Positions 35,924 to 44,326 of a stretch of DNA of 64,000 nucleotides are shown in pieces (the stretch's first letter is position 1; each line of letters begins with the position of its first letter). Under the pieces are notes generated by a model. It did no database searches, was not told where the DNA came from, and saw only the letters and a list, made by a program, of their open reading frames with translations. The translations under genes and the position numbers were made by a program. The stretch is taken from contig NZ_VXKJ01000006.1 of the NCBI RefSeq assembly GCF_008693075.1, forward strand, positions 1 through 64,000, read 5' to 3'. Source of the DNA: Corynebacterium phocae (GTDB lineage Bacteria; Actinomycetota; Actinomycetes; Mycobacteriales; Mycobacteriaceae).

Positions 35924-37603
35924 CTATTCTAAGCCAGTGCCAATCTCCAGGTGCAGGCCCGGAACGGACTCGATGAGCTTGGCGGTGTAGTCCTGCTTGG
36001 GGTTGTTAAAGACTTCATCGGAAGTACCTTGCTCCACGATCTTGCCGGTCTGCATGACCACGATGTCATCCGCGGTTTGCCGCACCACGGCTAGGTCGTG
36101 GGTGATAAACAGGTAGGACAAGTCCAGCTCGCCTTGCAGGTCCGCGAGCAGGTTGATGATCTGGTTTTGCACCAGCACGTCCAGTGCGGACACGGCCTCA
36201 TCTAGCACCAGCACCTCCGGGCCCAAGGCCAGGGCGCGCGCGATGGCAATGCGCTGGCGCTGGCCGCCGGAGAGCTCGTTGGGGAAGCGCCGCATGGCAG
36301 AACGCGGCATGGAAACCATGTCTAGCAGCTCCGCCACGCGGTCCTCACGGGACTTGCGGTTGCCCACCTTGTGCAGGACCAGCGGCTCCTCGATGCACTT
36401 GTAGATGGAATACATGGGATCCAGGGAACCGTAGGGGTTCTGGAATACCACCTGCATCTTGCGGCGCAGCGCGAAGAGTTCCTTCTTGGACATCTGGGAG
36501 GTGTCCCGGCCCTCGTAGGTGATGGTGCCGGAGGTGGGTTCAAGCAGCTGCAGCACCATGTTGGCCACGGTGGATTTGCCCGAGCCGGACTCCCCCACCA
36601 GCGCCAGGGTGGTACCCCGGCGCAAATCGAAGCTGACGTCGTCTACAGCCTTGAGGTTTTTCTTCTCGCCCTTCTGGCCGCGGATATCGAAGATCTTGGT
36701 CAGGTTGCGCACGGAGATGACCGGCTTGGAGTCCACCTCGTGGATAGCGGCACCGGTCTTTAGCTCCGCGGACTCCAGACCCGCCTTCTGCGCGGCCTGG
36801 ATACGCGAGGACGCCAGCGAAGGCGCAGCCTTGACCAGGCGCTGGGTGTAGGGGTGCTGCGGGTCGCGCAGGATTTCCTGCGAGGGCCCGGACTCCACAA
36901 TCCGGCCGCGGTGCATGACGATGAGCTGCTCGGCGCGCTCGGCCGCCAGGCCTAAGTCGTGGGTAATAAATAGCACCGCGTTGCCCAGCTCCTGGGTCAG
37001 GTGCCCCAGGTGGTCCAGGATGGTCTTTTGCACGGTCACGTCCAGCGCGGAGGTGGGCTCATCCGCAATGAGCAGCTTGGGGCGCGCGGCCAACCCCATG
37101 GCAATGAGCGCGCGTTGGCGCATACCACCGGAGAACTCGTGCGGGAACTGCTTGGCGCGCCGGGCGGCATCGGGAAGACCGGCTTCCGCGAGCAGCTCGT
37201 TGACGCGCTCGGCGCGCTCGGAGCCCGGCACCACGTTGTTGGCCTTTAGCGACTCCTCAATCTGGGTGCCAATGCGCCACACCGGGTTCAAGTTGGACAT
37301 GGGATCCTGCGGCACCAGGCCAATCTTGGAGCCGCGGATATCCTCGAACTGCTTGTCCGAATAGTGAGTGATGTCTTCGCCTTCGAAGAGAATCTGCCCA
37401 CCTGTGACCTTGCCGGTACCGGGCAGAAGGCCCAGGATGGACATGGCGGTGGTGGACTTGCCGGAGCCGGACTCACCCACAATGGCCACGGACTGGCCGG
37501 GGTAGATGCTCATGTTCACGCCACGGACCGCCTCTACGGTGCCGGTGGTGGACTCGAAGGCAATTTTGACGTCCTTCATTTCAAGCAACGGGGTGTCAAC
37601 CAT
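35924..37603 (-). CDS. Peptide ABC transporter ATP-binding protein, fused OppD-OppF
   Basis: 559-aa double ATPase. First half: Walker [16 protein letters not shown], signature [15 protein letters not shown], Walker [13 protein letters not shown]. Second half: [42 protein letters not shown] (Glu followed by Ala instead of Pro, unlike the first copy). Each half lies in its own OppD/F-like domain. Starts with ATG at TAATG overlap with oppC. Confidence 0.96.
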   Translation of the reverse strand: MVDTPLLEMKDVKIAFESTTGTVEAVRGVNMSIYPGQSVAIVGESGSGKSTTAMSILGLLPGTGKVTGGQILFEGEDITHYSDKQFEDIRGSKIGLVPQDPMSNLNPVWRIGTQIEESLKANNVVPGSERAERVNELLAEAGLPDAARRAKQFPHEFSGGMRQRALIAMGLAARPKLLIADEPTSALDVTVQKTILDHLGHLTQELGNAVLFITHDLGLAAERAEQLIVMHRGRIVESGPSQEILRDPQHPYTQRLVKAAPSLASSRIQAAQKAGLESAELKTGAAIHEVDSKPVISVRNLTKIFDIRGQKGEKKNLKAVDDVSFDLRRGTTLALVGESGSGKSTVANMVLQLLEPTSGTITYEGRDTSQMSKKELFALRRKMQVVFQNPYGSLDPMYSIYKCIEEPLVLHKVGNRKSREDRVAELLDMVSMPRSAMRRFPNELSGGQRQRIAIARALALGPEVLVLDEAVSALDVLVQNQIINLLADLQGELDLSYLFITHDLAVVRQTADDIVVMQTGKIVEQGTSDEVFNNPKQDYTAKLIESVPGLHLEIGTGLE

Positions 37604-38565
37604 TAGCGGTTCCTCGCTTTCGGATCGAGGGCGTCGCGCACGGCGTCACCCATCATGATGAAGCTCAGCACCGTCAGGGCCAGGGCGCCGGCGGGGTAGA
37701 ACAGGATTTGCGGGTCGGTGCGCAGGGAAGCCTGCGCCTGGGAGATGTCCCCGCCCCAGGAAACCACGGTGGGCGGCAGGCCGATGCCCAGGAAGGACAG
37801 CGTGGCCTCCGCCACGATGAAGGTGCCCAGCGCCACGGTGGCGTAGGAAATGATGGGGGCGGCGGCGTTGGGCATGATGTGGCTAAACAGGATGCGGAAG
37901 TGTCCGGCGCCCACGGAGCGGGCGGCCTGGACAAACTCCTCATTTTTCACGCTCATCACCGCGCCACGCGTAATACGGGCGATGCTCACCCAGCCGAACG
38001 CGCCCAGCACCACGGCCACCGTCAAGATGGTGCGGTGCTCCTTGAATAGCTGCATGACCACGATGGCGGCCAGAACCAGCGGGATGGCAAAGAATACGTC
38101 GGTAATACGGGACAAAATTGCGTCCAGCCAGCCGCCGAAGTAGCCGGCCAGGCCGCCGATGATGGAGCCCAGAATGGTCACGATGGCGGTTGATAACACG
38201 CCCACGAACACGGAAGCGCGGGCCCCGTAGATAACGCGGGAGTAGACGTCACAGCCTTGGCGGTTAAAGCCGAAGGGGTGGCCGGGCTGGGGGTCACCGA
38301 GTGAGTTGGAAAGCTCACAAAAGCGCGGGTCGGTGTTGGTAAACAGGCTGGGGAAAAGCGCCAACGCGATGGCGGCTAAAATCATGGCCCCGGCTATCCA
38401 AAACAGCGGGCGGCGGCGCAAGTATTTCCAGGCCTCACCCCACTGTGATGAGGGCGCGGACTCGTCCTTGACGGCATCGACAGCGCCAAGCCCTGTCTCA
38501 TCCGTTTCTGCGATGAAGTGTTCTTGGCCGGGGCGGCGAACGGGGGTTTCGGGATTAACGGTCAT
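37603..38565 (-). CDS. Peptide ABC transporter permease (OppC/DppC)
   Basis: 320-aa permease: N-terminal cytoplasmic region, then helices starting LFWIAGAMILAAIALALFPSL, the EAA-like coupling loop (AARSVGAGHFRILFSHIMPNAAAPI), and an ADP-type N-terminus of OppC proteins. ATG 38565 (MTVNPETPVRRPG) overlaps the oppB stop by 11 bp; the upstream frame to 38604 would run further into oppB. Confidence 0.95.
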   Translation of the reverse strand: MTVNPETPVRRPGQEHFIAETDETGLGAVDAVKDESAPSSQWGEAWKYLRRRPLFWIAGAMILAAIALALFPSLFTNTDPRFCELSNSLGDPQPGHPFGFNRQGCDVYSRVIYGARASVFVGVLSTAIVTILGSIIGGLAGYFGGWLDAILSRITDVFFAIPLVLAAIVVMQLFKEHRTILTVAVVLGAFGWVSIARITRGAVMSVKNEEFVQAARSVGAGHFRILFSHIMPNAAAPIISYATVALGTFIVAEATLSFLGIGLPPTVVSWGGDISQAQASLRTDPQILFYPAGALALTVLSFIMMGDAVRDALDPKARNR

Positions 38566-39484
38566 AGCGGATCCTTGGATCGAGTACGGCGTACAGAAGG
38601 TCAACGAGCAGGTTGGAGATGATGTAGATCAACACCAGCACGGTGGTAAAGGACACGATGGTGGTGGGTTCACCGCGCAGGATGGCTTGGTACATGGTGC
38701 CGCCCACGCCGTTGATTCCAAAGATGCCCTCGGTGACAATCGCGCCGGTCATCAACCCGCCCAGGTCCGCGCCGATGTAGGTGATGACCGGGATGAGCGA
38801 GTTGCGCAGCACGTGGCGCATGGTCACCAGGCGCCCGGCTAGGCCCTTGGCCTTGGCGGTGCGCACGTAGTCCGCCCGCAGGTTTTCGCTCACAGACTGG
38901 CGGGTAAGCCGGATGACGTAAGCAAAGGACATGGCGCCCAGCACGATGGCGGGCATGAGCAGGGACTTGAAGGAGGCGTTCGCGCCCACCGTCACCGGCA
39001 GCAGCGACCACTTAATCCCCACCAGGTACTGGAAGACGAAACCGATAACGAAGGAAGGCACGGCGATAACGAACAGGGAGACCACCAGGATGGTGGAGTC
39101 GAAGATGCCGCCGCGGCGCATACCGGAGATGACGCCAAAGATGATGCCAAAGATGGCTTCAAAGCACACGGCCATGAACGCCAGCTTGATGGTGACGGGG
39201 AAGGCGTTGGCCATTACTTCTGTGACGGGTACGCCGGAGAAGGTGTTGCCAAAGTCCAGCATGAAGATGCCCTTGATGTAGAGCAGGTACTGGATTAAGA
39301 AGGGCTTATCTAGGTTGTATTCGGCTGCAATTCTGGCGCGAGCCGCTTCGGTGAGGCCGCGGTCGCCGCCAAGGGCTTCTACCGGGTCACCGGGCATAAG
39401 GAAGACGAGGGCGTAGATGAGTAGCGTGGCTCCGAAGAACACGGGGATCATCTGGAGCACGCGTCGCCCGATATAGCGCAACAT
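38555..39484 (-). CDS. Peptide ABC transporter permease (OppB/DppB)
   Basis: 309-aa permease, first in the operon. Starts MLRYIGRRVLQMIPVFFGATLLIYALVFLMPGDP, the standard OppB/DppB opening, with the coupling loop TAKAKGLAGRLVTMRHVLRNSLIPVI and five to six helices. GGACCACCAC precedes the ATG. A possible upstream leader ORF and an inverted repeat lie within 300 bp. Confidence 0.95.
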   Translation of the reverse strand: MLRYIGRRVLQMIPVFFGATLLIYALVFLMPGDPVEALGGDRGLTEAARARIAAEYNLDKPFLIQYLLYIKGIFMLDFGNTFSGVPVTEVMANAFPVTIKLAFMAVCFEAIFGIIFGVISGMRRGGIFDSTILVVSLFVIAVPSFVIGFVFQYLVGIKWSLLPVTVGANASFKSLLMPAIVLGAMSFAYVIRLTRQSVSENLRADYVRTAKAKGLAGRLVTMRHVLRNSLIPVITYIGADLGGLMTGAIVTEGIFGINGVGGTMYQAILRGEPTTIVSFTTVLVLIYIISNLLVDLLYAVLDPRIRYDR

Positions 39485-39539
39485 GTGGTGGTCCTTTAAG
39501 TTAAGTCGGTGTGTTTGGGTTATTTAGGCTAACTATAGA

Positions 39540-39552
39540 AGTGTAGGACACT
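39540..39552. promoter_or_regulatory. Palindrome at possible oppB promoter
   Basis: AGTGTaggACACT, a perfect 5-bp inverted repeat beside a minus-strand TATAGT (-10-like). Could be an operator of the peptide-importer operon. Confidence 0.4.
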
Positions 39553-39572
39553 TTTCTAGTATTCGAAAGGTA

Positions 39573-39755
39573 TTAAGTACCCACGCTCCCCGGCACCGGG
39601 GGCGTCCAGGAGCCCGGCAAAGCGCGCAGTGGAGTGCGCAGCGGTAGCACTGGCAAAGCGCGCAGCGGCAGCACTGGCAAAGTGTGCAGCGGCTTCAAGA
39701 GCCACATGCGCGACACAACAACGCTCACTGCGGAACCGGGTGAACTAAGACGCAT
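39573..39755 (-). CDS. Possible leader/small ORF with LPVLPLRA repeats upstream of oppB
   Basis: 60-aa frame starting MRLSSPGSAVSVVVSRMWLL with an excellent GGAAGG 7 bases before the ATG, then a LPVLPLRA repeat (24-bp DNA repeats at about 39625-39695). It ends close to a cccccggtgccgggg hairpin, about 90 bp before oppB, on the same strand. Layout resembles a regulatory leader ORF, but low complexity means it could be spurious. The rest of the 39485-39844 gap holds promoters and no other gene. Confidence 0.4.
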   Translation of the reverse strand: MRLSSPGSAVSVVVSRMWLLKPLHTLPVLPLRALPVLPLRTPLRALPGSWTPPVPGSVGT

Positions 39756-39844
39756 GGTGAGTCCTTCCGATATGAAACGAATACCACCTTAGAGGCGGGG
39801 ATCTCACACCACTCTACAGTGTGGTCCGGTTCATATAGAAAGGA

Positions 39845-40750
39845 TTAATGCCCGGTTCCCTGGTCTGCACCCGTATCCGGGGGTGTGAGCCACGCAATAA
39901 CTGCGCGGGCAAATTCCTCCGGGGCCTCTGCGTGCGGGAGGTTCTTGGTACCGGCTATATGCAGGGCGGAAATCACCCGCGCGCGGCGGCTAGCGCGCCT
40001 GAATACCGGAGCCCACAGCCCCTGGTTGGCATGGATAAACAACACGGGGGCGGCCACCTTCTTGCCCGCGCTAGCACGCGGCATGAGGGCGGTGAGTAGC
40101 CGGTGGTTCCAGACGGAGCCGCGGAGAGTATTTCCAATGTTGATGGCCACCTCGCGCAGCTGGGAAAGCTCCGGCATGGGGCCGGCGGTGTTGAGGCTGA
40201 GGTCTTTGCGCACCAGGAACTCCCGGGGTACGTACTTGAAAAGGGGCATGGGAAGCCGGGAGGCAGCCGCGCGGAGGATAAACCACACAAAATCCCACGG
40301 GCGCGCCATGATACTGCGGCGTAAGTCCTCCGGGTGCGCGCCGGAAATGGACACCACCGCCGCAACGCGTGCTGGGCGCTCTGCTGCCACGGCCCACGCC
40401 AACGCCGCACCGGTGTCATTGCCCACCAACACCGCCTGTTCGTAGCCCAAGGCCTGGATAGCGCCGGCGATATCCCCAATTAGCGTGCGCACATCCTGCC
40501 CCGGTTCAATGGGCGGCTTGTCCGACATGCCGTAGCCGCGCAGATCCAGGGCGGCCACGCGGAAGCCGGCTGCAGCCAGGGGCTCTAGGACGCCACGGTA
40601 GTCAAACCAACCGCCCACGGACCCGTGGATGCACAAAATTAAAGGCCCCGTTGCAGGGCCAGTAACGGCGGCGTGCAAACGCACGCCGCGGGTGTGGAGG
40701 AACTCGTGCGCCCAAGGACCAGGAAGCTCCACCACGGAGGGAGAGACCAT
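39845..40750 (-). CDS. Alpha/beta-hydrolase, epoxide hydrolase-like
   Basis: 301-aa alpha/beta-hydrolase. Oxyanion motif IHGSVGGWFDY and a nucleophile elbow VGNDTGAALAW with Asp as nucleophile, as in epoxide hydrolases. The gene at the matching position in mycobacteria is ephE. The catalytic His lies near the C-terminus (KNLPHAEAPEEFARAVIAWL). Directly followed on the same strand by no gene within 300 bp of its stop; preceded by the holin-like gene with which it nearly abuts (1-bp gap). Substrate unknown. Confidence 0.87.
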   Translation of the reverse strand: MVSPSVVELPGPWAHEFLHTRGVRLHAAVTGPATGPLILCIHGSVGGWFDYRGVLEPLAAAGFRVAALDLRGYGMSDKPPIEPGQDVRTLIGDIAGAIQALGYEQAVLVGNDTGAALAWAVAAERPARVAAVVSISGAHPEDLRRSIMARPWDFVWFILRAAASRLPMPLFKYVPREFLVRKDLSLNTAGPMPELSQLREVAINIGNTLRGSVWNHRLLTALMPRASAGKKVAAPVLFIHANQGLWAPVFRRASRRARVISALHIAGTKNLPHAEAPEEFARAVIAWLTPPDTGADQGTGH

Positions 40751-40751
40751 T

Positions 40752-41300
40752 TTAGGTAAACAGGCCCTTGCGGGACTCCACCTGGCGGGTGGCCTTGCCC
40801 GGTACCAGGTCTTTCATCTTCTTAGTAGACTCAATGGTTTTTTCCGGAGCCTTAACCTTCTTAATCTGCTTGAAGCCCACCAAACCTAGGATAGCTGCCA
40901 GGACAACCATGATGAGGAAGACGATTAAGAAAGCTGCCCAGCGGTCTAGCCACTCTGCCAGCAGTTCTGCGAGGAAGAAGAAAAAGAAGAAGGAGCTATA
41001 CAGTGCAACGGTGCCGGCAGCGCCCATAAGGCCCGCGCCAATCCCGCCCTTCTTTGCCGAGGCGGCAAGCTCAGTCTTGGCTAGCTCAATTTCACTACGC
41101 ACCAGGCCGGACATTTGCTCCGTGGCGTTGGATACCAGGCGGCCGATGGACGCCTGACCCGCAGCGGAGGTGTCTACGTCGCGTAGTGGAATGCTGTTCG
41201 CGCGGGGCGCAAAATGGTCAGAGCCGTCGGTGTAGAGGCCGTCTGCGTCAACCGGGTGGCTGGTTGAACGGCGTGCTGGGGTGTTCCCTGGTTTAGTCAC
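40752..41300 (-). CDS. Phage-holin-family (DUF1469-like) membrane protein
   Basis: 182-aa protein. Cytoplasmic N-terminus, an amphipathic helix typical of the family (SIGRLVSNATEQMSGLVRSEIELAKTELAA), then two helices: GAAGTVALYSSFFFFFFLAELL and AAFLIVFLIMVVLAAILGLVGF, and a basic tail. Matches the membrane-protein gene beside ephE/marP in mycobacteria. Despite the name, no lysis function is implied. Upstream partner of the hydrolase operon. Confidence 0.88.
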   Translation of the reverse strand: MTKPGNTPARRSTSHPVDADGLYTDGSDHFAPRANSIPLRDVDTSAAGQASIGRLVSNATEQMSGLVRSEIELAKTELAASAKKGGIGAGLMGAAGTVALYSSFFFFFFLAELLAEWLDRWAAFLIVFLIMVVLAAILGLVGFKQIKKVKAPEKTIESTKKMKDLVPGKATRQVESRKGLFT

Positions 41301-41366
41301 GGAGAACCTTCCTTTAAAGATTTGGTTTTAGTCTTAATATAGTCGCGTTAACTATCCTAGCTAATT

Positions 41367-42161
41367 ATGCACGATAATGACCCGTTTGCCCCGTTTCTTG
41401 CCCTGCCCGGCGTTGCTGAATCTGCGCAACTGGCTGTGGAGTCCATCAATCGTGCCCACCGCTGCCCGGCCGCGCTGCGCCAGGCGGATGTCATCTCAGC
41501 CGAGTCCCTCCTGCGCGGCGCCCGCGTGACCGCCCCCGACATCCGTATAACCGCCGGCGCTGAGACTTCCGCGTACTCACTTCTGGCCCCGGAGCTTCTC
41601 ACCACCACCGTGCGCTCTTATGCCCGCGCGCCGTTGAATTTTTTAGCCCGCGTGGACGTGGCCGCCGGCGGGCCGGGCACACCGGCCGCAGCCCACACCG
41701 AAAGCACTCGCGCCGGCCGCGCCCACTCCGAAAGCCCCCACTCCGAAAGCCCCCACACCGAAAGCGCCCACACCGAAAGCACTCGCGCCGAAAGTCCCCA
41801 CTCCGGCCGCGCCAACGCCGAACGCGCCCGCGCCATTGCCCGTTTGGTCACCGGATATTCCGGAGCCACTTATGACCGCCTGGCGCCGGTGTTGGTCCAC
41901 GCGGAGATAGCGGCGTTTCAGGTCTTTGGCCCGCGCAGCGAGTTGGTTGCTCGCGTTGCTGCCCGCGCTACAGCAAGCCACACGGGTTTTGACCCCCGCT
42001 GCCTGGCGGTACCGGAGACTTACCTCAACCGCCATGCCTCGGAATACCAGCAGGCGCTGCGCCGCTACGCTAACGGCCAGCCCACAGATCTGCTGGTGGT
42101 GTTGTTTCGGGCCTGGGAGGCCGGCGGCGTGGAGGCTGAGGGCATAGCCCGCGCGATGTAA
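41367..42161 (+). CDS. Conserved actinobacterial protein (Rv3662c-like) with internal Ser/His repeats
   Basis: 264-aa protein. N-terminal part has the pattern LPGVAESAQLAVESINRAHR ... SAESLLRGARV, like Rv3662c-type proteins of unknown function, which are sometimes labelled oxidoreductases. A central insert carries a repetitive (H/A)(T/S)ES(P/T) array (residues ~110-150). The C-terminal half (IARLVTGYSGATYDRLAPVL ... VVLFRAWEAGGVEAEGIARAM) is well ordered. It sits between ephE-type genes and the HAD phosphatase as in mycobacteria. Function unknown. Confidence 0.7.
   Translation: MHDNDPFAPFLALPGVAESAQLAVESINRAHRCPAALRQADVISAESLLRGARVTAPDIRITAGAETSAYSLLAPELLTTTVRSYARAPLNFLARVDVAAGGPGTPAAAHTESTRAGRAHSESPHSESPHTESAHTESTRAESPHSGRANAERARAIARLVTGYSGATYDRLAPVLVHAEIAAFQVFGPRSELVARVAARATASHTGFDPRCLAVPETYLNRHASEYQQALRRYANGQPTDLLVVLFRAWEAGGVEAEGIARAM
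41690..41830. repeat. Short tandem repeats in the Rv3662c-like gene
   Basis: 15-bp-type units such as cccacaccgaaagc and cccactccgaaagc, repeated about eight times, encoding (P/A)H(T/S)ES. Breaks the otherwise conserved protein. Confidence 0.75.
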
Positions 42162-42225
42162 AAGCCCCCGGCCTGCGGTCCAGTGCGCCCCGGCCAGCGC
42201 ATGGACGTAGCTAGGCGGGCATGTG

Positions 42226-43068
42226 TTAAGAAGAACGCACCCAGAAGCTGGCGGGTCTTTTGGAAATCCACAGCGCGGCTCCCACGATGGCGGCCGCTCC
42301 AGCAACCACGGAGGCTCCCAGGCCAATCTCTTTGGCGTTGGGGATACTAAATAGGGGTTCGGGGTTTTTGAAGGTGCGGGTTTCCCAGCCGTGTTCGGTG
42401 GCGTGTTTCTTCATGGACCTATCGGCGTTCACTGCCACGGGGTTGCCCACTAGTTCCAGCATGGGGATGTCCGTTCCGGAGTCGGAGTAAGCGAAGCTCT
42501 GGTCAAGGTCAATCCCGTGTCTTTCCGCGATGTCCGTCATGCGCTGTGCTTTGGCGGGGCCTTTGCAGAAAAACAGGATTTCTCCGGTGAAACGGCCGTC
42601 TTTGACCTCTAGTTCGGTGGCAACTACCGCGTCAACGCCTAGCTCCTCCGCGATGGGGCGTACCAGGGTGGAGGCGGACGCGGAGATAATAACCACCATG
42701 TGGCCGGCGGCCTTGTGGAAGTCGATGAGCTCGCGGGCCTCGGCGTAAATCGCTGGCGTGACCACCTGGTGCATGGTCTCCGACACGATGTCAGCCACCT
42801 CTTGTTCGTCCCAGCCGGCCACCATGGCGGAGAGCTGGTCCCGGGTGGAGTCCATTTGGTCGCTGGTTTGGCCCACCATCATGTATGAGGCTTTGTTCAC
42901 TGACATCTGCAGTGCTTCCGCTGGGGTGATGAGCCCGGAGTTCATGAATTTCTTGCCAAAGGCGAAGGCGGAGGAGGTGGCGATGATGGTTTTGTCTAGG
43001 TCAAAAAATGCCGCCACGCGCGGAGCCGGGGGCGGGGTTGGGGAGCCTGTTTGATCCTCTTTGGTCAT
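42226..43068 (-). CDS. HAD-IB-family phosphatase
   Basis: 280-aa HAD hydrolase. Motif I FFDLDKTI; motif II ISASASTLV; motif III with Lys in FFCKGPAKAQRM; motif IV YSDSGTDIPML. A C-terminal hydrophobic helix (GLGASVVAGAAAIVGAALWI) suggests membrane anchoring. Belongs to the SerB-like HAD-IB group (Rv3661 position, before ssd). ATG 43068 fits a TACAAT -10 just upstream (leaderless-like); TTG 43077 is an alternative. Phosphomonoester substrate unknown. Confidence 0.88.
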   Translation of the reverse strand: MTKEDQTGSPTPPPAPRVAAFFDLDKTIIATSSAFAFGKKFMNSGLITPAEALQMSVNKASYMMVGQTSDQMDSTRDQLSAMVAGWDEQEVADIVSETMHQVVTPAIYAEARELIDFHKAAGHMVVIISASASTLVRPIAEELGVDAVVATELEVKDGRFTGEILFFCKGPAKAQRMTDIAERHGIDLDQSFAYSDSGTDIPMLELVGNPVAVNADRSMKKHATEHGWETRTFKNPEPLFSIPNAKEIGLGASVVAGAAAIVGAALWISKRPASFWVRSS

Positions 43069-43155
43069 CGCAGCCAATTGTAGCGCGCAATTTCTCGGTT
43101 GTCCGCGACCGCGTGGCCCAAAGGCTATGTGTCGCGTGTGGCGGATGTGGCGAAG

Positions 43156-43236
43156 TTATCCACAGGTACGGCCCCGCGGACGGCTAAATCCGGCCAAGAA
43201 GGTGATTTTTGAGCCTCCGCCGGAAAGTTATCCACA
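43156..43236. promoter_or_regulatory. Direct pair of perfect DnaA boxes upstream of ssd
   Basis: TTATCCACA at 43156-43164 and 43228-43236, both within AGTTATCCACAG and in the same orientation, 72 bp apart, in the 220-bp gap between the divergent HAD gene and ssd. Same 12-mer as the pair at 2388-2457. Confidence 0.6.
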
Positions 43237-43288
43237 GGCCGGGAGAACGCGCTTGCCAGGCTTGACGCGGGCGGGAAGTATCCGGGAT

Positions 43289-44326
43289 ATGAATTCCTAC
43301 ATACTCATTGCACTGACAGACCAACTACTTCTCACCGAAGCCGCCCACGCGGCCGCAGCGGCAACCTCCGCCCAACAGCTGGAGGTTAAAACCAGCGCGG
43401 ATCCCCGCGATATAGCCCGCTATGCGCCCAAAGCTAGCGCCATTGTTGTCGATGCCTCCACGGCCGCGCACGTGGGCGCGCAGGCACCGGCGGCCCCGGT
43501 GTATTTCCTCACCCCGGACCCGGGTCCCATTGAATACGAGGCCGCGCTGGCGTGCCACGCCCAGGAGTGTTTCCTTGTTCCCGCACAATCACCGCAGCTG
43601 CTAGAGGCGCTAGCTGCCACCAACACCCCAGGCGTGGCCGCAGCCAGTGCCTCCCAGGTCCTGGCCGTGACGGGGACCGCGGGTGGACTGGGGGCCAGCA
43701 CACTGGCGGTATCGTTATCATGCGCGTTGGCGCCGGCCGCGCTGGTGGATGCCCGGGCGGGCGCTGGCGGTATAGACCTGTTGGTGGGCCTGGAACAGAC
43801 CCCGGGCCTGCGCTGGCCGGACTTAAACATTGGTGCGGGCAAGGTAGACGGCGCGGATATCCACGCGGTGCTCCCGGTTTCGGCCGGCGGGGTAGCGGTG
43901 CTAAGCCACGCGCGCTCTACCGTCGATGACCCCTTTGAACTGCCCACCAGCGCCCTGGCGGCGTGCACCACGGCGCTTTCTTATCACCATCCGGTGGTGG
44001 TGGACGGGATGGACGTGGCCCCCTTCTCCCCGGACCACGTGGTGGTGCTCACCGCCGCGGAGGTGCGGGCGGCCGCTGCGGCCGCCGGGGTGGTGGCCAC
44101 GCTGCGCGCGCGGGGCATTAACCACAGCTTGGTGTTGCGCCACCGCGGCTGGTCCTCACTGAGCACAGCGGAGGTTGAAGATGTGGTCTCCACGGACGTG
44201 GTGGCGGAAATCCCCACTCTCAGGCGCCTTCCGCGCCTGGTGGAAGAAGCTGGGCTTAACCCGCCTCTGCCGCGCCGGCTGCAGCAGGCGTGTGACCTGG
44301 TCCTGGCCAACGCGGGGTGGGCGTAA
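43289..44326 (+). CDS. ssd: Septum-site-determining/TadZ-like ParA-family protein Ssd
   Basis: 345-aa protein starting MNSYILIALTDQLLLTEAAHAA. The N-terminal half is a receiver-like region, the C-terminal half a MinD/ParA-like domain. The P-loop region reads AVTGTAGGLGASTLAVSLS, so the usual Lys residues are missing and ATP binding may be altered; the mycobacterial Ssd is likewise described as divergent. ATG 43289 is chosen because the frame upstream crosses the DnaA-box region. Directly before the TadA gene (start right after the stop), suggesting it positions the pilus machinery or cell division complex. Confidence 0.87.
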   Translation: MNSYILIALTDQLLLTEAAHAAAAATSAQQLEVKTSADPRDIARYAPKASAIVVDASTAAHVGAQAPAAPVYFLTPDPGPIEYEAALACHAQECFLVPAQSPQLLEALAATNTPGVAAASASQVLAVTGTAGGLGASTLAVSLSCALAPAALVDARAGAGGIDLLVGLEQTPGLRWPDLNIGAGKVDGADIHAVLPVSAGGVAVLSHARSTVDDPFELPTSALAACTTALSYHHPVVVDGMDVAPFSPDHVVVLTAAEVRAAAAAAGVVATLRARGINHSLVLRHRGWSSLSTAEVEDVVSTDVVAEIPTLRRLPRLVEEAGLNPPLPRRLQQACDLVLANAGWA

